Shown piece by piece: positions 1-7,132 of a stretch of DNA of 9,962 nt. This stretch comes from JBBTIS01 sp038059855 (GTDB lineage: Bacteria > Elusimicrobiota > Elusimicrobia > JACQPE01), in NCBI GenBank assembly GCA_964357255.1, contig CAYHKQ010000081.1, forward strand, positions 1 through 9,962. Direction: 5' to 3'. A program made the position numbers and the translations under genes. The notes under the pieces were generated by a model, which was not told where the DNA came from, did no database searches, and saw only the letters and a program-made list of their open reading frames with translations. Every line of letters starts with the position of its first letter. Positions within the stretch are counted from its first letter, which is position 1.

Positions 1-45
1 CCCGGCTCGTGGGGGGCGGGCGGGCCCGCCCCCCCCCCCCCCCCC
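1..45. other. Low-complexity G/C run at the window edge
   Basis: The first 45 bases are almost only G and C, with a run of G, then GGGCGGGCGGGCCCGCC, then a long poly-C. This is unlike the coding sequence that follows and gives only Gly/Pro-rich translation in the uvrA frame. It most resembles a poor contig end or a sequencing artefact. A genuine G/C tract cannot be excluded. Confidence 0.6.
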
Positions 46-1053
46 ACACTAGCGGATCCGGGGGCAGTTTTGAAGATTTTGGGCGCCCGGCAGTTTAACT
101 TGAAAAATATCGACGTTACGATCCCTCTGGGGCGCTTTGTGGCGGTAACCGGGGTTTCGGGATCAGGCAAGTCCACCTTGGTTCACGAGATACTTTACCG
201 GGCCGCGGCCGGGCGTCTCTATGGCGCGAAGGAGCCGCCGGGACGCCATCGCGCCATAGAGGGCCTGGATTTGATTGACAAGGTTTTATTGGTGGATCAG
301 GGCCCTATCGGACGCAGTCCGCGTTCTAATCCTGCCACGTACACGGAGGTTTGGACGCCGATCCGCGAGCTTTTTGCTCTCTTGCCCCAGTCGCGATCAC
401 GCGGGTACAAGCCGGGAAGGTTTTCCTTTAACATTTCGGGCGGACGCTGTGAGCATTGCGGGGGCGACGGGATACTTAAAATCGAGATGCAATTTTTAGC
501 CGATGTTTATGTGGTTTGTGAGGTGTGCCGGGGCCGGCGTTTTAACGAGGAGACGCTTGAAGTCCGTTTTGACGGACGCAGTATTGCCGATGTTTTGGAA
601 ACGTCCGTGAGCCAGGCCATCGGGTTTTTCGCGGATTTTCCAAAGATTCATCATGTCTTAAAGACGCTCGACGACGTTGGCTTGGGTTATATCAAGCTCG
701 GCCAGTCCGCGACCACGTTGTCCGGCGGGGAGGCCCAACGGGTTAAGCTGGCGGCGGAACTGGCTAAGCGCTCCACGGGCCGCACGCTGTATATTCTCGA
801 CGAGCCAACCACGGGGCTTCATTTTGATGATGTGTCCAAACTCCTGGGCGTTTTACATCGCCTGGTTGAACAAGGCAATACGGTTGTCGTTATCGAGCAT
901 CAGATGGACGTGGTCTCGAGCGCGGATTGGATTATTGATCTTGGTCCCGAAGGCGGGGACCGGGGCGGGTCTTTAGTCGTGGAGGGGCCGCCCGGCAAGG
1001 TCCGTGCCGAGCCAAGCTCCTGGACTGGCCGATTTCTTCGAGTTAATACATAA
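1..1053 (+). CDS. uvrA: UvrA excinuclease subunit A, C-terminal part (5' truncated)
   Basis: DNA-damage-recognition ATPase of the UvrABC nucleotide excision repair complex. Only about the last 330 of roughly 940 residues are present. Counting from the TTG at base 70, visible features are: the second Walker A (GVSGSGKST, 28-36); the conserved PIGRSPRSNPATYT segment (79-92); a zinc finger with Cys127, Cys130, Cys150 and Cys153; the ABC signature LSGGEAQRVKLA (218-229); Walker B LYILDEPTTGLHF (240-252); and the His of VIEH (277). Every key residue is intact. The frame stays open to base 1, and bases 46-69 read DPGAV into LKILGAR, as expected inside UvrA. The TTG at 70 is therefore not a real start; the 5' part is simply missing. 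The stop at 1051-1053 is 39 bases before the epimerase. Identification is certain; whether the full gene is functional cannot be seen. Confidence 0.97.
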   Translation, partial: PGSWGAGGPAPPPPPTLADPGAVLKILGARQFNLKNIDVTIPLGRFVAVTGVSGSGKSTLVHEILYRAAAGRLYGAKEPPGRHRAIEGLDLIDKVLLVDQGPIGRSPRSNPATYTEVWTPIRELFALLPQSRSRGYKPGRFSFNISGGRCEHCGGDGILKIEMQFLADVYVVCEVCRGRRFNEETLEVRFDGRSIADVLETSVSQAIGFFADFPKIHHVLKTLDDVGLGYIKLGQSATTLSGGEAQRVKLAAELAKRSTGRTLYILDEPTTGLHFDDVSKLLGVLHRLVEQGNTVVVIEHQMDVVSSADWIIDLGPEGGDRGGSLVVEGPPGKVRAEPSSWTGRFLRVNT

Positions 1054-1082
1054 TAAAGAACAGTGCTGAACCGTTTTTGATT

Positions 1083-1087
1083 GGAGG
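1083..1087 (+). promoter_or_regulatory. Shine-Dalgarno of the epimerase gene
   Basis: GGAGG, five bases upstream of ATG 1093. It decides the start in favour of 1093 over the in-frame TTG at 1081, which lies on top of the ribosome site. Confidence 0.8.
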
Positions 1088-1092
1088 TCGTC

Positions 1093-2217
1093 ATGCGTAT
1101 TTTAGTCACCGGCGGAATTGGATTTATCGGCTCTCATGTGGTTGGCGATCTCCTGGGCGCGGGGCACGAGGTTCGCGTGATTGACTTGTTGGATTCCCAG
1201 GTTCATGGCGAGGACCATATCCCTCAATTGGACCCACGGGTAAAATTTTTTCATGGCGATATTAACGACCCGGACTGTTTAGTTCAGGCTCTCGACGGAT
1301 GCGAGGCCGTGGCTCATTTAGCGGCCACGGTGGGCGTGGGTCAAAGTATGTACGAGGTGACTTACTATACCCATGCCAATGTCAACGGCACGGCATGTCT
1401 TTACGAAACGCTTATTAAGAACAGAAAGCGGTTTCCGGTTAAAAAAGTCGTGGTGGCTTCGAGCATGAGCGCTTATGGCGAGGGGCTCTACCGCTGTGAT
1501 GGCTGTGATTGCGCGTTGCGAGGCCGGCCCCGTCCCGTCGAACAGCTCAAAGCGCGGCGATGGGAGCCGGAATGTCCGAATTGCCGTAAGGCCTTAAAAC
1601 CTATGCCGGTCCCCGAAACGGAGCCTTTTATGTGTGAAAGTATTTATGCCTTGACTAAAAGGGATACGGAGGAAATCGCTTTGATGCTCGGTAAAAGCCA
1701 CGGCATTGCCACAATGGCGCTTCGATTTTTTAATGTTTATGGGCCCGGCCAGTCGCTGTCCAACCCCTATACGGGAGTGGCCGCTATTTTTATATCGCGC
1801 ATTTTAAATCGCCATGCCCCGGTCGTTTATGAAGATGGCCTGCAGAGCCGGGATTTTGTCCACGTGCGCGACGTGGCCCGCGCCGTGCGGCTCGCCTTGG
1901 AAAGCAAGGACGGGGACATGGTTCTTAATGTCGGCGCGAATCGTCCGGTTACGATTTTAGAGGTGGCCCAGATAATTTTGAATTTATCCGGCGCGACCGG
2001 CCCAGTCCCTTGCGCCACACAAACATACCGCTTTGGCGACATCCGCCACTGCTTTGCCGATATCAGCCGGATCCGAAAGTTATTGGGTTGGCGGCCCGAG
2101 GTGAGCATCGAGGATGGTTTTCGCGAGCTTATGGATTGGTCTGGGACCGTCAAGGCCGTTGATCGTTTTGATCAAGCGACGAAAGAACTCGAGCGCTATG
2201 GACTGCTGAACTCGTGA
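1093..2217 (+). CDS. NAD-dependent epimerase/dehydratase (extended SDR) with a Cys4 insertion
   Basis: A 374-residue extended short-chain dehydrogenase, probably acting on a nucleotide-activated sugar in the cytoplasm. The N-terminal Rossmann motif is GGIGFIG (residues 7-13). The catalytic Ser lies in the ASSMSAYGEG segment (about 123-126) and the YxxxK pair is Tyr185/Lys189 (YALTK). Between them sits an insertion with Cys135, Cys138, Cys140, Cys161 and Cys164 (CxxCxC...CxxC), a likely zinc ribbon. From memory, a similar insertion in this place occurs in some dTDP-L-rhamnose 4-epimerase-type enzymes, so that activity is a candidate, but I cannot fix the substrate. The FFNVYGPGQ and QSRDFVHVRDVARA segments are typical of the family. 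The next gene starts 9 bases after the stop. Neighbouring ligase and secreted proteins suggest a role in a surface glycan. Confidence 0.92.
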   Translation: MRILVTGGIGFIGSHVVGDLLGAGHEVRVIDLLDSQVHGEDHIPQLDPRVKFFHGDINDPDCLVQALDGCEAVAHLAATVGVGQSMYEVTYYTHANVNGTACLYETLIKNRKRFPVKKVVVASSMSAYGEGLYRCDGCDCALRGRPRPVEQLKARRWEPECPNCRKALKPMPVPETEPFMCESIYALTKRDTEEIALMLGKSHGIATMALRFFNVYGPGQSLSNPYTGVAAIFISRILNRHAPVVYEDGLQSRDFVHVRDVARAVRLALESKDGDMVLNVGANRPVTILEVAQIILNLSGATGPVPCATQTYRFGDIRHCFADISRIRKLLGWRPEVSIEDGFRELMDWSGTVKAVDRFDQATKELERYGLLNS

Positions 2218-2226
2218 ACGAGGCCA

Positions 2227-3093
2227 ATGACGCAAAACAATAAAAATTTTCTTGTAGCCCTTGCGGCCTCTTTGGCGTCGTTGGCCTCTTTGGCTTTTCC
2301 CCTGCAAGCGCTAGGAATCCAAACCGCCGACGGGTATGTGCGTATCTTGGGCGTGAGCGTCGGGGAAACGTGGCTTGTGAGCGCCCAAAGTGATTCTTGG
2401 GCGGTTTTAAATTCTGCGGATCAAAGCGCGCTCGTGGCTTTAGAGATCATCGAACCAGGTCCGGCCGAGCGTCTGCGCGACGGCTATGAAAAGCTTCCTG
2501 ACGCCGCGTGGCGCCGAGCGCTTCCTCGAACCGTCGAGTTGCCGCCGCGATCGAGCCGGCGCGGGGATTTGTACGTTCGGCTACCCGAGCGCGCCCAATA
2601 CGCCGCTCGGCGCTATCAGGCTTTTTTTCAAGCTCGTGTTTTGGGGGCGGAGGGTTCGTCTTTCGATATTGCCGTTGCCGTGAAGGTCCCGCTTTTAATC
2701 GAGGCGGACGCGCGCGCAGGGGGGCCCTTATTTGAATTTTTTCCCAGTCGTATCGAGTGCAGTCTTAAGCGTGGAAAGAGGACGCGTTTGAGCCGCTTGG
2801 CCAAGGAGCCGGTTAGATTGCACAATAAAGGCCCCCAACAGGCGGCATGGTCTTTTCGTTTTTTGCCGGAACTGTTTGATGAGAACGGCGAAATATTTCC
2901 GGATTCCTCTTGGACTTTTGTCAAGGCGACGCCTTTGACGGTGCTCCCGGGCCGTAAAAAATCCGTCTCAGGATGGATTGAGATTCCGGTCGGGGCGATT
3001 CCTGGGCGCTATAGCGTTATTCTTGAAGCGAGGATTGCCGGCGCCAGGGCCGGCCCGGTGGCCCACCTGCCGGTTAGCGTTGAGGTTTTGTAG
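2227..3093 (+). CDS. Secreted two-domain beta-sandwich protein, function unknown
   Basis: A 288-residue protein that I do not recognise as a named family. An N-terminal signal peptide (about residues 1-30) has a hydrophobic core built from Ser-Leu-Ala triplets and a plausible cleavage after ALG. The mature part looks all-beta, with two similar halves. The first centres on Trp95 (LPDAAW, then VELPP, then LYVRLP) and the second on Trp229 (PDSSW, then LTVLPG, then GWIEIP). The same pattern occurs in the protein at 6085 and at the C-terminus of the ligase at 3815. Gram-positive DUF916/DUF3324 proteins, which partner WxL surface proteins, have a broadly comparable Ig-like layout; that is an analogy, not an assignment. 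The ATG at 2227 has only a weak AGG close upstream and may depend on translation of the epimerase, 9 bases away. Likely periplasmic or surface-located. Confidence 0.82.
   Translation: MTQNNKNFLVALAASLASLASLAFPLQALGIQTADGYVRILGVSVGETWLVSAQSDSWAVLNSADQSALVALEIIEPGPAERLRDGYEKLPDAAWRRALPRTVELPPRSSRRGDLYVRLPERAQYAARRYQAFFQARVLGAEGSSFDIAVAVKVPLLIEADARAGGPLFEFFPSRIECSLKRGKRTRLSRLAKEPVRLHNKGPQQAAWSFRFLPELFDENGEIFPDSSWTFVKATPLTVLPGRKKSVSGWIEIPVGAIPGRYSVILEARIAGARAGPVAHLPVSVEVL
2268..2294 (+). repeat. 9-bp repeat inside the signal-peptide codons
   Basis: CTCTTTGGC (2268-2276), GTCGTTGGC (2277-2285) and CTCTTTGGC (2286-2294) run in tandem and encode the SLASLASLA hydrophobic core. The reverse complement, GCCAAAGAG, is the unit of the tandem repeat at 8409-8444 and lies within the hairpin repeats at 7834 and 8052. 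Confidence 0.75.
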
Positions 3094-3105
3094 CGTTGTT
3101 ATAGC

Positions 3106-3822
3106 ATGGGACAGGCTTCGCGCAGTTCAACTGAAATGTCGCGCATTCTTTTTGTTGACGACGACACTTCGCTTCAGGAATTTGCTCGGACCTATCTGGC
3201 GATGAAAGGCTATGCGGTGCTGACGGCCTCGGACGTAAAAGAAGGCTTAAAAATCGCTCTCGAGTCATTTCCTCATTGCCTTGTGATTGATTGGATTTTA
3301 AGAGATTCCTCGGGCATTGATTTGGTGGAGGCGGTGCGCCGGGAGCCTTCCCTGAAGCTGGCTCCGGTTTTAATGATCAGCGCCAGGAATCTTAGCCCGG
3401 AGCACGTGGCCGAGGCCGTGGACGCCGGCGCGGACGACTTTTTGGCCAAACCGTTTAATCCTATGGTGTTGGTCGCCAAGATTCAGGCGCTGTTGCGCCG
3501 GGCCTCATGGCAGGATAATTCCAAGGTAGCGCCCCAGGTTATCCGTCATCACGATTTGACGCTTAATCTTACTTCGCGTTTAGCCGCGATTCACGGCGAG
3601 CCGTTGGGTTTGACCTACACGGAGTTTGAGTTGTTGGCTTATTTTTTACAGCATCGCGGCGAGGCTGTTGACCGGCCGTCCTTGTTGGGGGCTATCTCCG
3701 CCCACCCTGATCAGGTTTTTCATCAGGTGGTGGACAAGCACATTGAGAATTTGCGAAAGAAGCTCGGCGCCCTGGCCAAAAATTTAGAAACAGTCCGCAA
3801 CGTGGGGTATCGGCTTGTCTGA
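3106..3822 (+). CDS. OmpR/PhoB-family response regulator
   Basis: A cytoplasmic two-component transcription factor of 238 residues. The receiver domain (about 13-128) shows the acidic pocket Asp18-Asp20 (VDDD), phospho-acceptor Asp62 (VIDW), Ser92 (MISAR) and Lys115 (AKPF). The C-terminal winged helix (about 145-238) carries the LTYTEFELLAYFLQHRGE segment, the VDKHIENLRKKL recognition helix and the closing VRNVGYRLV. All phosphorylation residues are present. No histidine kinase is in the window. The start is uncertain: 3106 gives a 12-base gap after the previous gene, but ATG 3136 (MSRILFVDDD) fits the usual family N-terminus better, and neither has a good Shine-Dalgarno. Its last 8 bases overlap the ligase gene, so the two are probably co-translated. 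The likely target is this surface locus, but no operator can be identified. Confidence 0.94.
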   Translation: MGQASRSSTEMSRILFVDDDTSLQEFARTYLAMKGYAVLTASDVKEGLKIALESFPHCLVIDWILRDSSGIDLVEAVRREPSLKLAPVLMISARNLSPEHVAEAVDAGADDFLAKPFNPMVLVAKIQALLRRASWQDNSKVAPQVIRHHDLTLNLTSRLAAIHGEPLGLTYTEFELLAYFLQHRGEAVDRPSLLGAISAHPDQVFHQVVDKHIENLRKKLGALAKNLETVRNVGYRLV

Positions 3823-6088
3823 ACAAATTTCAAGCCGTTCCTCGCGTTTAAAAATTTTGCTTTTAGCTTTTATGGCCGTAATCACGCTTGCGTTTGATCC
3901 CCGCCTGGCCGCTCCCTTTGACCTTGTCAAGACCGCATTGTTATGGATTGTGCCGTTGGGGTTTTGTCTTGATTTTTTCTATGGGCCGTTCGGCCCTAAA
4001 AAGCCTCTGGCGCTCAAATACCATCCTCTCATCGCCCTGTTCTGGGTCATGTTTGCCGGTTTTTTGCCTTCCTTATTCAAGAGCCAGGAATTTTATTCGA
4101 GTTTTTTTGGGGCCTACCCATATTTTTTTGGAGGATTGTTGACCTGGGTCGGACTTGGTTTTTTGTTGTTTTTGAGCGTTCAGGTGGCGGACGAGGCGTT
4201 TTGCGAACGCCTGCTCAAAATCGCCATGGCGGCAACGGTTGTGGCTTCAATTTACGCCGGGATACAAATTTTGGATTTGGACCCAACCCCTTGGCAGAAC
4301 AATCCTAAAGAGCCATTTTCAACCTTAGGCGGAGGACTTTTTTTTGGCGGCTATCTGGCCCTAATGACGCCCATGGCTTTGGCTTTTTATTTAAAAGAGG
4401 ACCGGCCTTATCCCGCGGCCGCGGCTTTGATACTTTTGGGGATTATTGTGAGCCTGCTTCTTAAGACCCTGGCTCGGAGCGCATGGCTAGGGGCTTTAGC
4501 GGGAGTCGCTGTTTTTTTTTGGCACGTCGGCCCGGGGCTCCTCAAGCGCCGCGCCCTGCGCCTGGGGGCGATCGGAGCCGTCGTGGGAGGCGTTCTTTTA
4601 TGGTATCTCCTCATCGGACCGGCCTTGCGGCGAGAGCCTTCCAAGGTTCAGGACCGAGCCAAGGTTTTTTTAAGCTCCAAGGAAGGCTCGGCCAAGGCGC
4701 GTCTTGAGCTCTGGACTGTCGGGGTCGCCATGTGGCTCGATCATCCTTGGGTGGGGATCGGTTTTGACAACGTGGAGCAGTATTTTTGGCTGTACCGAAG
4801 CGTCGAGCATTTAAGGCTCACGGCCGCTCAGGCGACCACCGCCCCCCTTCACAATGATTTTCTTCAAATTTTAACGACTGCCGGTTTGGTCGGATTTATT
4901 CCCTACGCCGCGTTTTTGCTTTATGGGGCCTATTGCCTTTGGAGGGTGCGTGAGAGCCTGCGCGCGCCGGAGAGCCGCTTGATGTACGGCGCTTTTTCCG
5001 GCGCTATCGTGGCTTTGGGAGTTTTCGGGCAGTTTAATTTTAGCGTCGCGGCTACCAGCGCTTGGGTTGCGGTTTTGTTGGGTTGTCTCGCGGCTCAAGA
5101 CCGGCTCGCGCGCACGATTTATCTTAAGCCTTTTTGGGTTAGGCCCGGGGTCTGGACGATGGCGGCGTTGTTTTTGTATCTCCTAGTCAAGGGGGCAATG
5201 ATTTATTCGGCGGACCTTGCGTTCGCCCGGGCCAATCTTTTCGCCCATAAAAAAAATTTTCCGATGAGCGATATGAATTTTTCTTTAGCCCGGCGAAGCA
5301 ATCCCAATGTCCGCCAGTATCATTATGGCCACGGCGCGATTTATTTGGCTCGCTCCAATATCGCCAAGACCCTTCAGGAAAATTTGAAATACCTGGAGTT
5401 GGCCCAAGCCGCCTACGAGGAGATCGGACGGCGTTTTCCTTGGAATAGTTTGGCCTGGCACAATCTGGCCACTGTATTGGAGAGCGTCGCCAAGGTCAGC
5501 GGCCGAGATTTGGACGCGCGGATTAAGGAGTGCATGAGAAAGGCGGTGTCCCTGTTTCCGGTATTCCCCAGAAATCTCGGCCATTACGGCGAGATCCTTT
5601 ACGCTCAGGACAACAAAGAAGGCGCGCGCCGCCTTTGGGAGCGCGCGTTGGATTTGGACCCGCGCTATGTCTCAGCCCGCCGGGAGCTCGAGCGCTTCAA
5701 ACCGGCCGAGTATATTTATTTTTTCAACCAGGACGTTTATATTCGCGGCGTTGCCCCGGGCGCCGTCATCTCAACGGCAGTTCTTAAATTGGTCAACGAG
5801 CGCGAGGAGGGGGCCGAGACCTCGGTCGAGATTGTGCCCAAGGAAGAAACTCTCTATTCCGACATTTCAGGCCATTGGGATTTGGCCGAACTTGGCTGGG
5901 CGAATATAAAGGAAGACCGTTTTGTCTTAGCGCCCAATACAGTGCGACCCGTCACGGTCCAAATTCGCATTCCCCGATGGCCCTGGTGGCGCGGCAAGAA
6001 ATTTGTGGCCATTATTCACGCCAAGGACAACAGTGTAAAATATCCCTTTGGAGCCCACGGACGAATAATTGTGGAGACGATAAAATGA
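3815..6088 (+). CDS. O-antigen ligase/polymerase-type membrane protein with TPR-like and C-terminal beta domains
   Basis: A 757-residue Wzy_C-superfamily protein (O-antigen ligases, polymerases and protein O-oligosaccharyltransferases). Roughly residues 10-465 are strongly hydrophobic, with about ten or more membrane segments. Family marks are Arg221 in ARSAWLGALAG, Arg296 in KARLELW followed by HPWVGIGFDN, and His346 in the periplasmic-loop motif PLHNDFLQILTTAGLVGF. Residues about 480-625 form a helical TPR-like segment (AYEEIGRRFPWNSLAWHNLA; LWERALDLDPRYVSA). Residues about 632-757 form a beta domain around Trp695 (ELGW, then FVLAP, then VQIRIP) matching the modules of the two flanking secreted proteins. 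This fusion is uncommon for the family as I know it. The start is taken as TTG 3815, overlapping the regulator by 8 bp; a later start near the first membrane segment is possible. The ATGA overlap at its end couples it to the next gene. Likely role: transfer or polymerisation of an undecaprenyl-linked glycan. Confidence 0.9.
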   Translation: MSEQISSRSSRLKILLLAFMAVITLAFDPRLAAPFDLVKTALLWIVPLGFCLDFFYGPFGPKKPLALKYHPLIALFWVMFAGFLPSLFKSQEFYSSFFGAYPYFFGGLLTWVGLGFLLFLSVQVADEAFCERLLKIAMAATVVASIYAGIQILDLDPTPWQNNPKEPFSTLGGGLFFGGYLALMTPMALAFYLKEDRPYPAAAALILLGIIVSLLLKTLARSAWLGALAGVAVFFWHVGPGLLKRRALRLGAIGAVVGGVLLWYLLIGPALRREPSKVQDRAKVFLSSKEGSAKARLELWTVGVAMWLDHPWVGIGFDNVEQYFWLYRSVEHLRLTAAQATTAPLHNDFLQILTTAGLVGFIPYAAFLLYGAYCLWRVRESLRAPESRLMYGAFSGAIVALGVFGQFNFSVAATSAWVAVLLGCLAAQDRLARTIYLKPFWVRPGVWTMAALFLYLLVKGAMIYSADLAFARANLFAHKKNFPMSDMNFSLARRSNPNVRQYHYGHGAIYLARSNIAKTLQENLKYLELAQAAYEEIGRRFPWNSLAWHNLATVLESVAKVSGRDLDARIKECMRKAVSLFPVFPRNLGHYGEILYAQDNKEGARRLWERALDLDPRYVSARRELERFKPAEYIYFFNQDVYIRGVAPGAVISTAVLKLVNEREEGAETSVEIVPKEETLYSDISGHWDLAELGWANIKEDRFVLAPNTVRPVTVQIRIPRWPWWRGKKFVAIIHAKDNSVKYPFGAHGRIIVETIK

Positions 6089-6999
6089 AAAAGAATTTTA
6101 GCTTGTTTTTACTTATCTGCTTATCCGCTTATCCGCTCAACCGCCCTCTTTGGGCCATTGGCGTTAAAACCCTGACCGGGCGCATTCACGTTGAGAACGT
6201 TCCTATAGGTAGCACGATCACCTTGCAGAACATTTCTGGCAAGGTCTATCGCGTGGTGAACACGTCGGAGGAGCCGATGGAATACACCGTCACGCTTGGT
6301 CCTCCGGGCTCCGGCGATGAAATCCGCGATTTTGAGCCGCTTCCTAATTTCGAGTGGGTCAAGCTGGCGCGGACGAATTTTTTTCTCGCTCCCGGCCAGG
6401 AGGCTTTGGTGGATATTATTTTTTCCTTTCCCGACGACCCTTTGTTGTTGGGCAAAAAATTTGTTTGTTTCGTGACGTCCGGCAACGTGCCGCGCTCCCC
6501 CGGTTCCACCGGCATGGGCATTTCTATGAGGGTCAAAAGCAAATTTACCATGATCATGGCGAGCGATCGTTTGACCCCTGAACAACGCGAAAAGGCCGAG
6601 GGCATCCGCCAGCGTTTGGATTTTCAGCTGACCCCTTCGATCTTGAACGTCGAAAATTTTCCCAAGGGCCAGGGCCTGGATCTCAAAAAATTCAATAAAA
6701 AAACGCTTAAGATCATCAATCCAAACGACGAGGCTTTTGAAATGACCATGACGCCTATTGCCCCAAGCGAAGCTTTGATGAAGCCCAAAGAAGGTTTTGT
6801 CGAGGGCCGGCCGGAATGGATTCAAATTAAGGATCGGCGCGTGACGATTGATTCCAATATTATTTATGAGATTCCGATTACCATGGATATTCCAAAATCC
6901 TCAGAGCCGAAAAGCTACATGTTTGTCATCAAGGTGACCTTGGAAGGTTTTGACGTCCCCGTTAACAGCTACGGCAGAATTTACGTAGTTACCAAGTAA
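6085..6999 (+). CDS. Secreted two-domain beta-sandwich protein, paralogue-like to the 2227 gene
   Basis: A 304-residue secreted protein of unknown function. ATG 6085 shares bases with the ligase stop (ATGA) and has GGAG at 6073-6076. An in-frame upstream start at 5875 would add about 70 residues read out of frame through the ligase and destroy the signal peptide. Lys2 and Lys3 followed by a hydrophobic stretch up to about LWAIG (residue 26) form the signal peptide. The mature part has two similar beta domains. Domain 1 (about 27-165) has the NTSEEPMEYTVTL strand pair and Trp91 (LPNFEW, then FFLAPG, then FSFPDD). Domain 2 (about 185-304) has Trp245 (PEWIQI, then VTIDS, then ITMDIP). It aligns by eye with the 2227 protein along most of its length and with the ligase C-terminus. 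Layout resembles DUF916-like or other Ig-fold secreted partner proteins. Probably periplasmic or surface-associated. Confidence 0.85.
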   Translation: MKKNFSLFLLICLSAYPLNRPLWAIGVKTLTGRIHVENVPIGSTITLQNISGKVYRVVNTSEEPMEYTVTLGPPGSGDEIRDFEPLPNFEWVKLARTNFFLAPGQEALVDIIFSFPDDPLLLGKKFVCFVTSGNVPRSPGSTGMGISMRVKSKFTMIMASDRLTPEQREKAEGIRQRLDFQLTPSILNVENFPKGQGLDLKKFNKKTLKIINPNDEAFEMTMTPIAPSEALMKPKEGFVEGRPEWIQIKDRRVTIDSNIIYEIPITMDIPKSSEPKSYMFVIKVTLEGFDVPVNSYGRIYVVTK

Positions 7000-7025
7000 G
7001 AAAAGCGGTTGGGCTTTTCTCTTCT
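6999..7025 (+). terminator. Probable intrinsic terminator of the epimerase-to-6085 operon
   Basis: AGAAAAGC (6999-7006), a six-base loop, and the perfect complement GCTTTTCT (7013-7020), followed by a T-rich but not pure tail (CTTCTTCG). It begins on the stop codon. The stem is AT-rich, so it may only attenuate readthrough into the 7133 gene. Confidence 0.55.
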
Positions 7026-7080
7026 TCGTTCATTCTTCGTCTTCCCTTCGTCTAGTCTTCAAGCAAAAACTTTCCTTCCC
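7021..7080 (+). other. Pyrimidine-rich leader with TTCGT repeats
   Basis: The + strand is almost all C and T, with TTCTTCGT twice and further CTTCG copies. No convincing -35/-10 pair is visible; the AT-rich stretch TGATAGAACTATATC at 7081-7095 is the best place for a -10 element, but I cannot pair it. Because it precedes a gene with strong expression signals, a promoter here is likely but unproven. Confidence 0.4.
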
Positions 7081-7095
7081 TGATAGAACTATATC

Positions 7096-7116
7096 AAGCC
7101 TTTTGAGAAGGCTTTT
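7096..7116 (+). promoter_or_regulatory. Leader hairpin upstream of the 7133 gene
   Basis: AAGCCTT (7096-7102), loop TTGAG, AAGGCTT (7108-7114), then two more T. It ends a few bases before the Shine-Dalgarno. It could stabilise the 5' end of an abundant mRNA, or be a short terminator for upstream transcription; the T tract is too short to favour the second strongly. Confidence 0.5.
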
Positions 7117-7119
7117 CAT

Positions 7120-7128
7120 GGAGGTGAT
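7120..7128 (+). promoter_or_regulatory. Very strong Shine-Dalgarno of the 7133 gene
   Basis: GGAGGTGAT is a nine-base perfect match to the usual 16S anti-Shine-Dalgarno. It sits four bases before ATG 7133 and seven before ATG 7136, or seven and ten when measured from the GGAGGT core. It rules out the in-frame TTG at 7103, which lies inside the hairpin loop. Confidence 0.88.
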
Positions 7129-7132
7129 TAAG

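Noticed and set aside
5875..6084. Upstream in-frame start for the 6085 gene
   Set aside because: It would place 70 residues in another frame of the ligase and bury the signal peptide; the ATGA overlap with GGAG upstream is the better start.
6121..6825. Minus-strand open frame opposite the 6085 gene
   Set aside because: Antisense shadow of a gene with a clear signal peptide, ribosome site and paralogue; no coding signals of its own.
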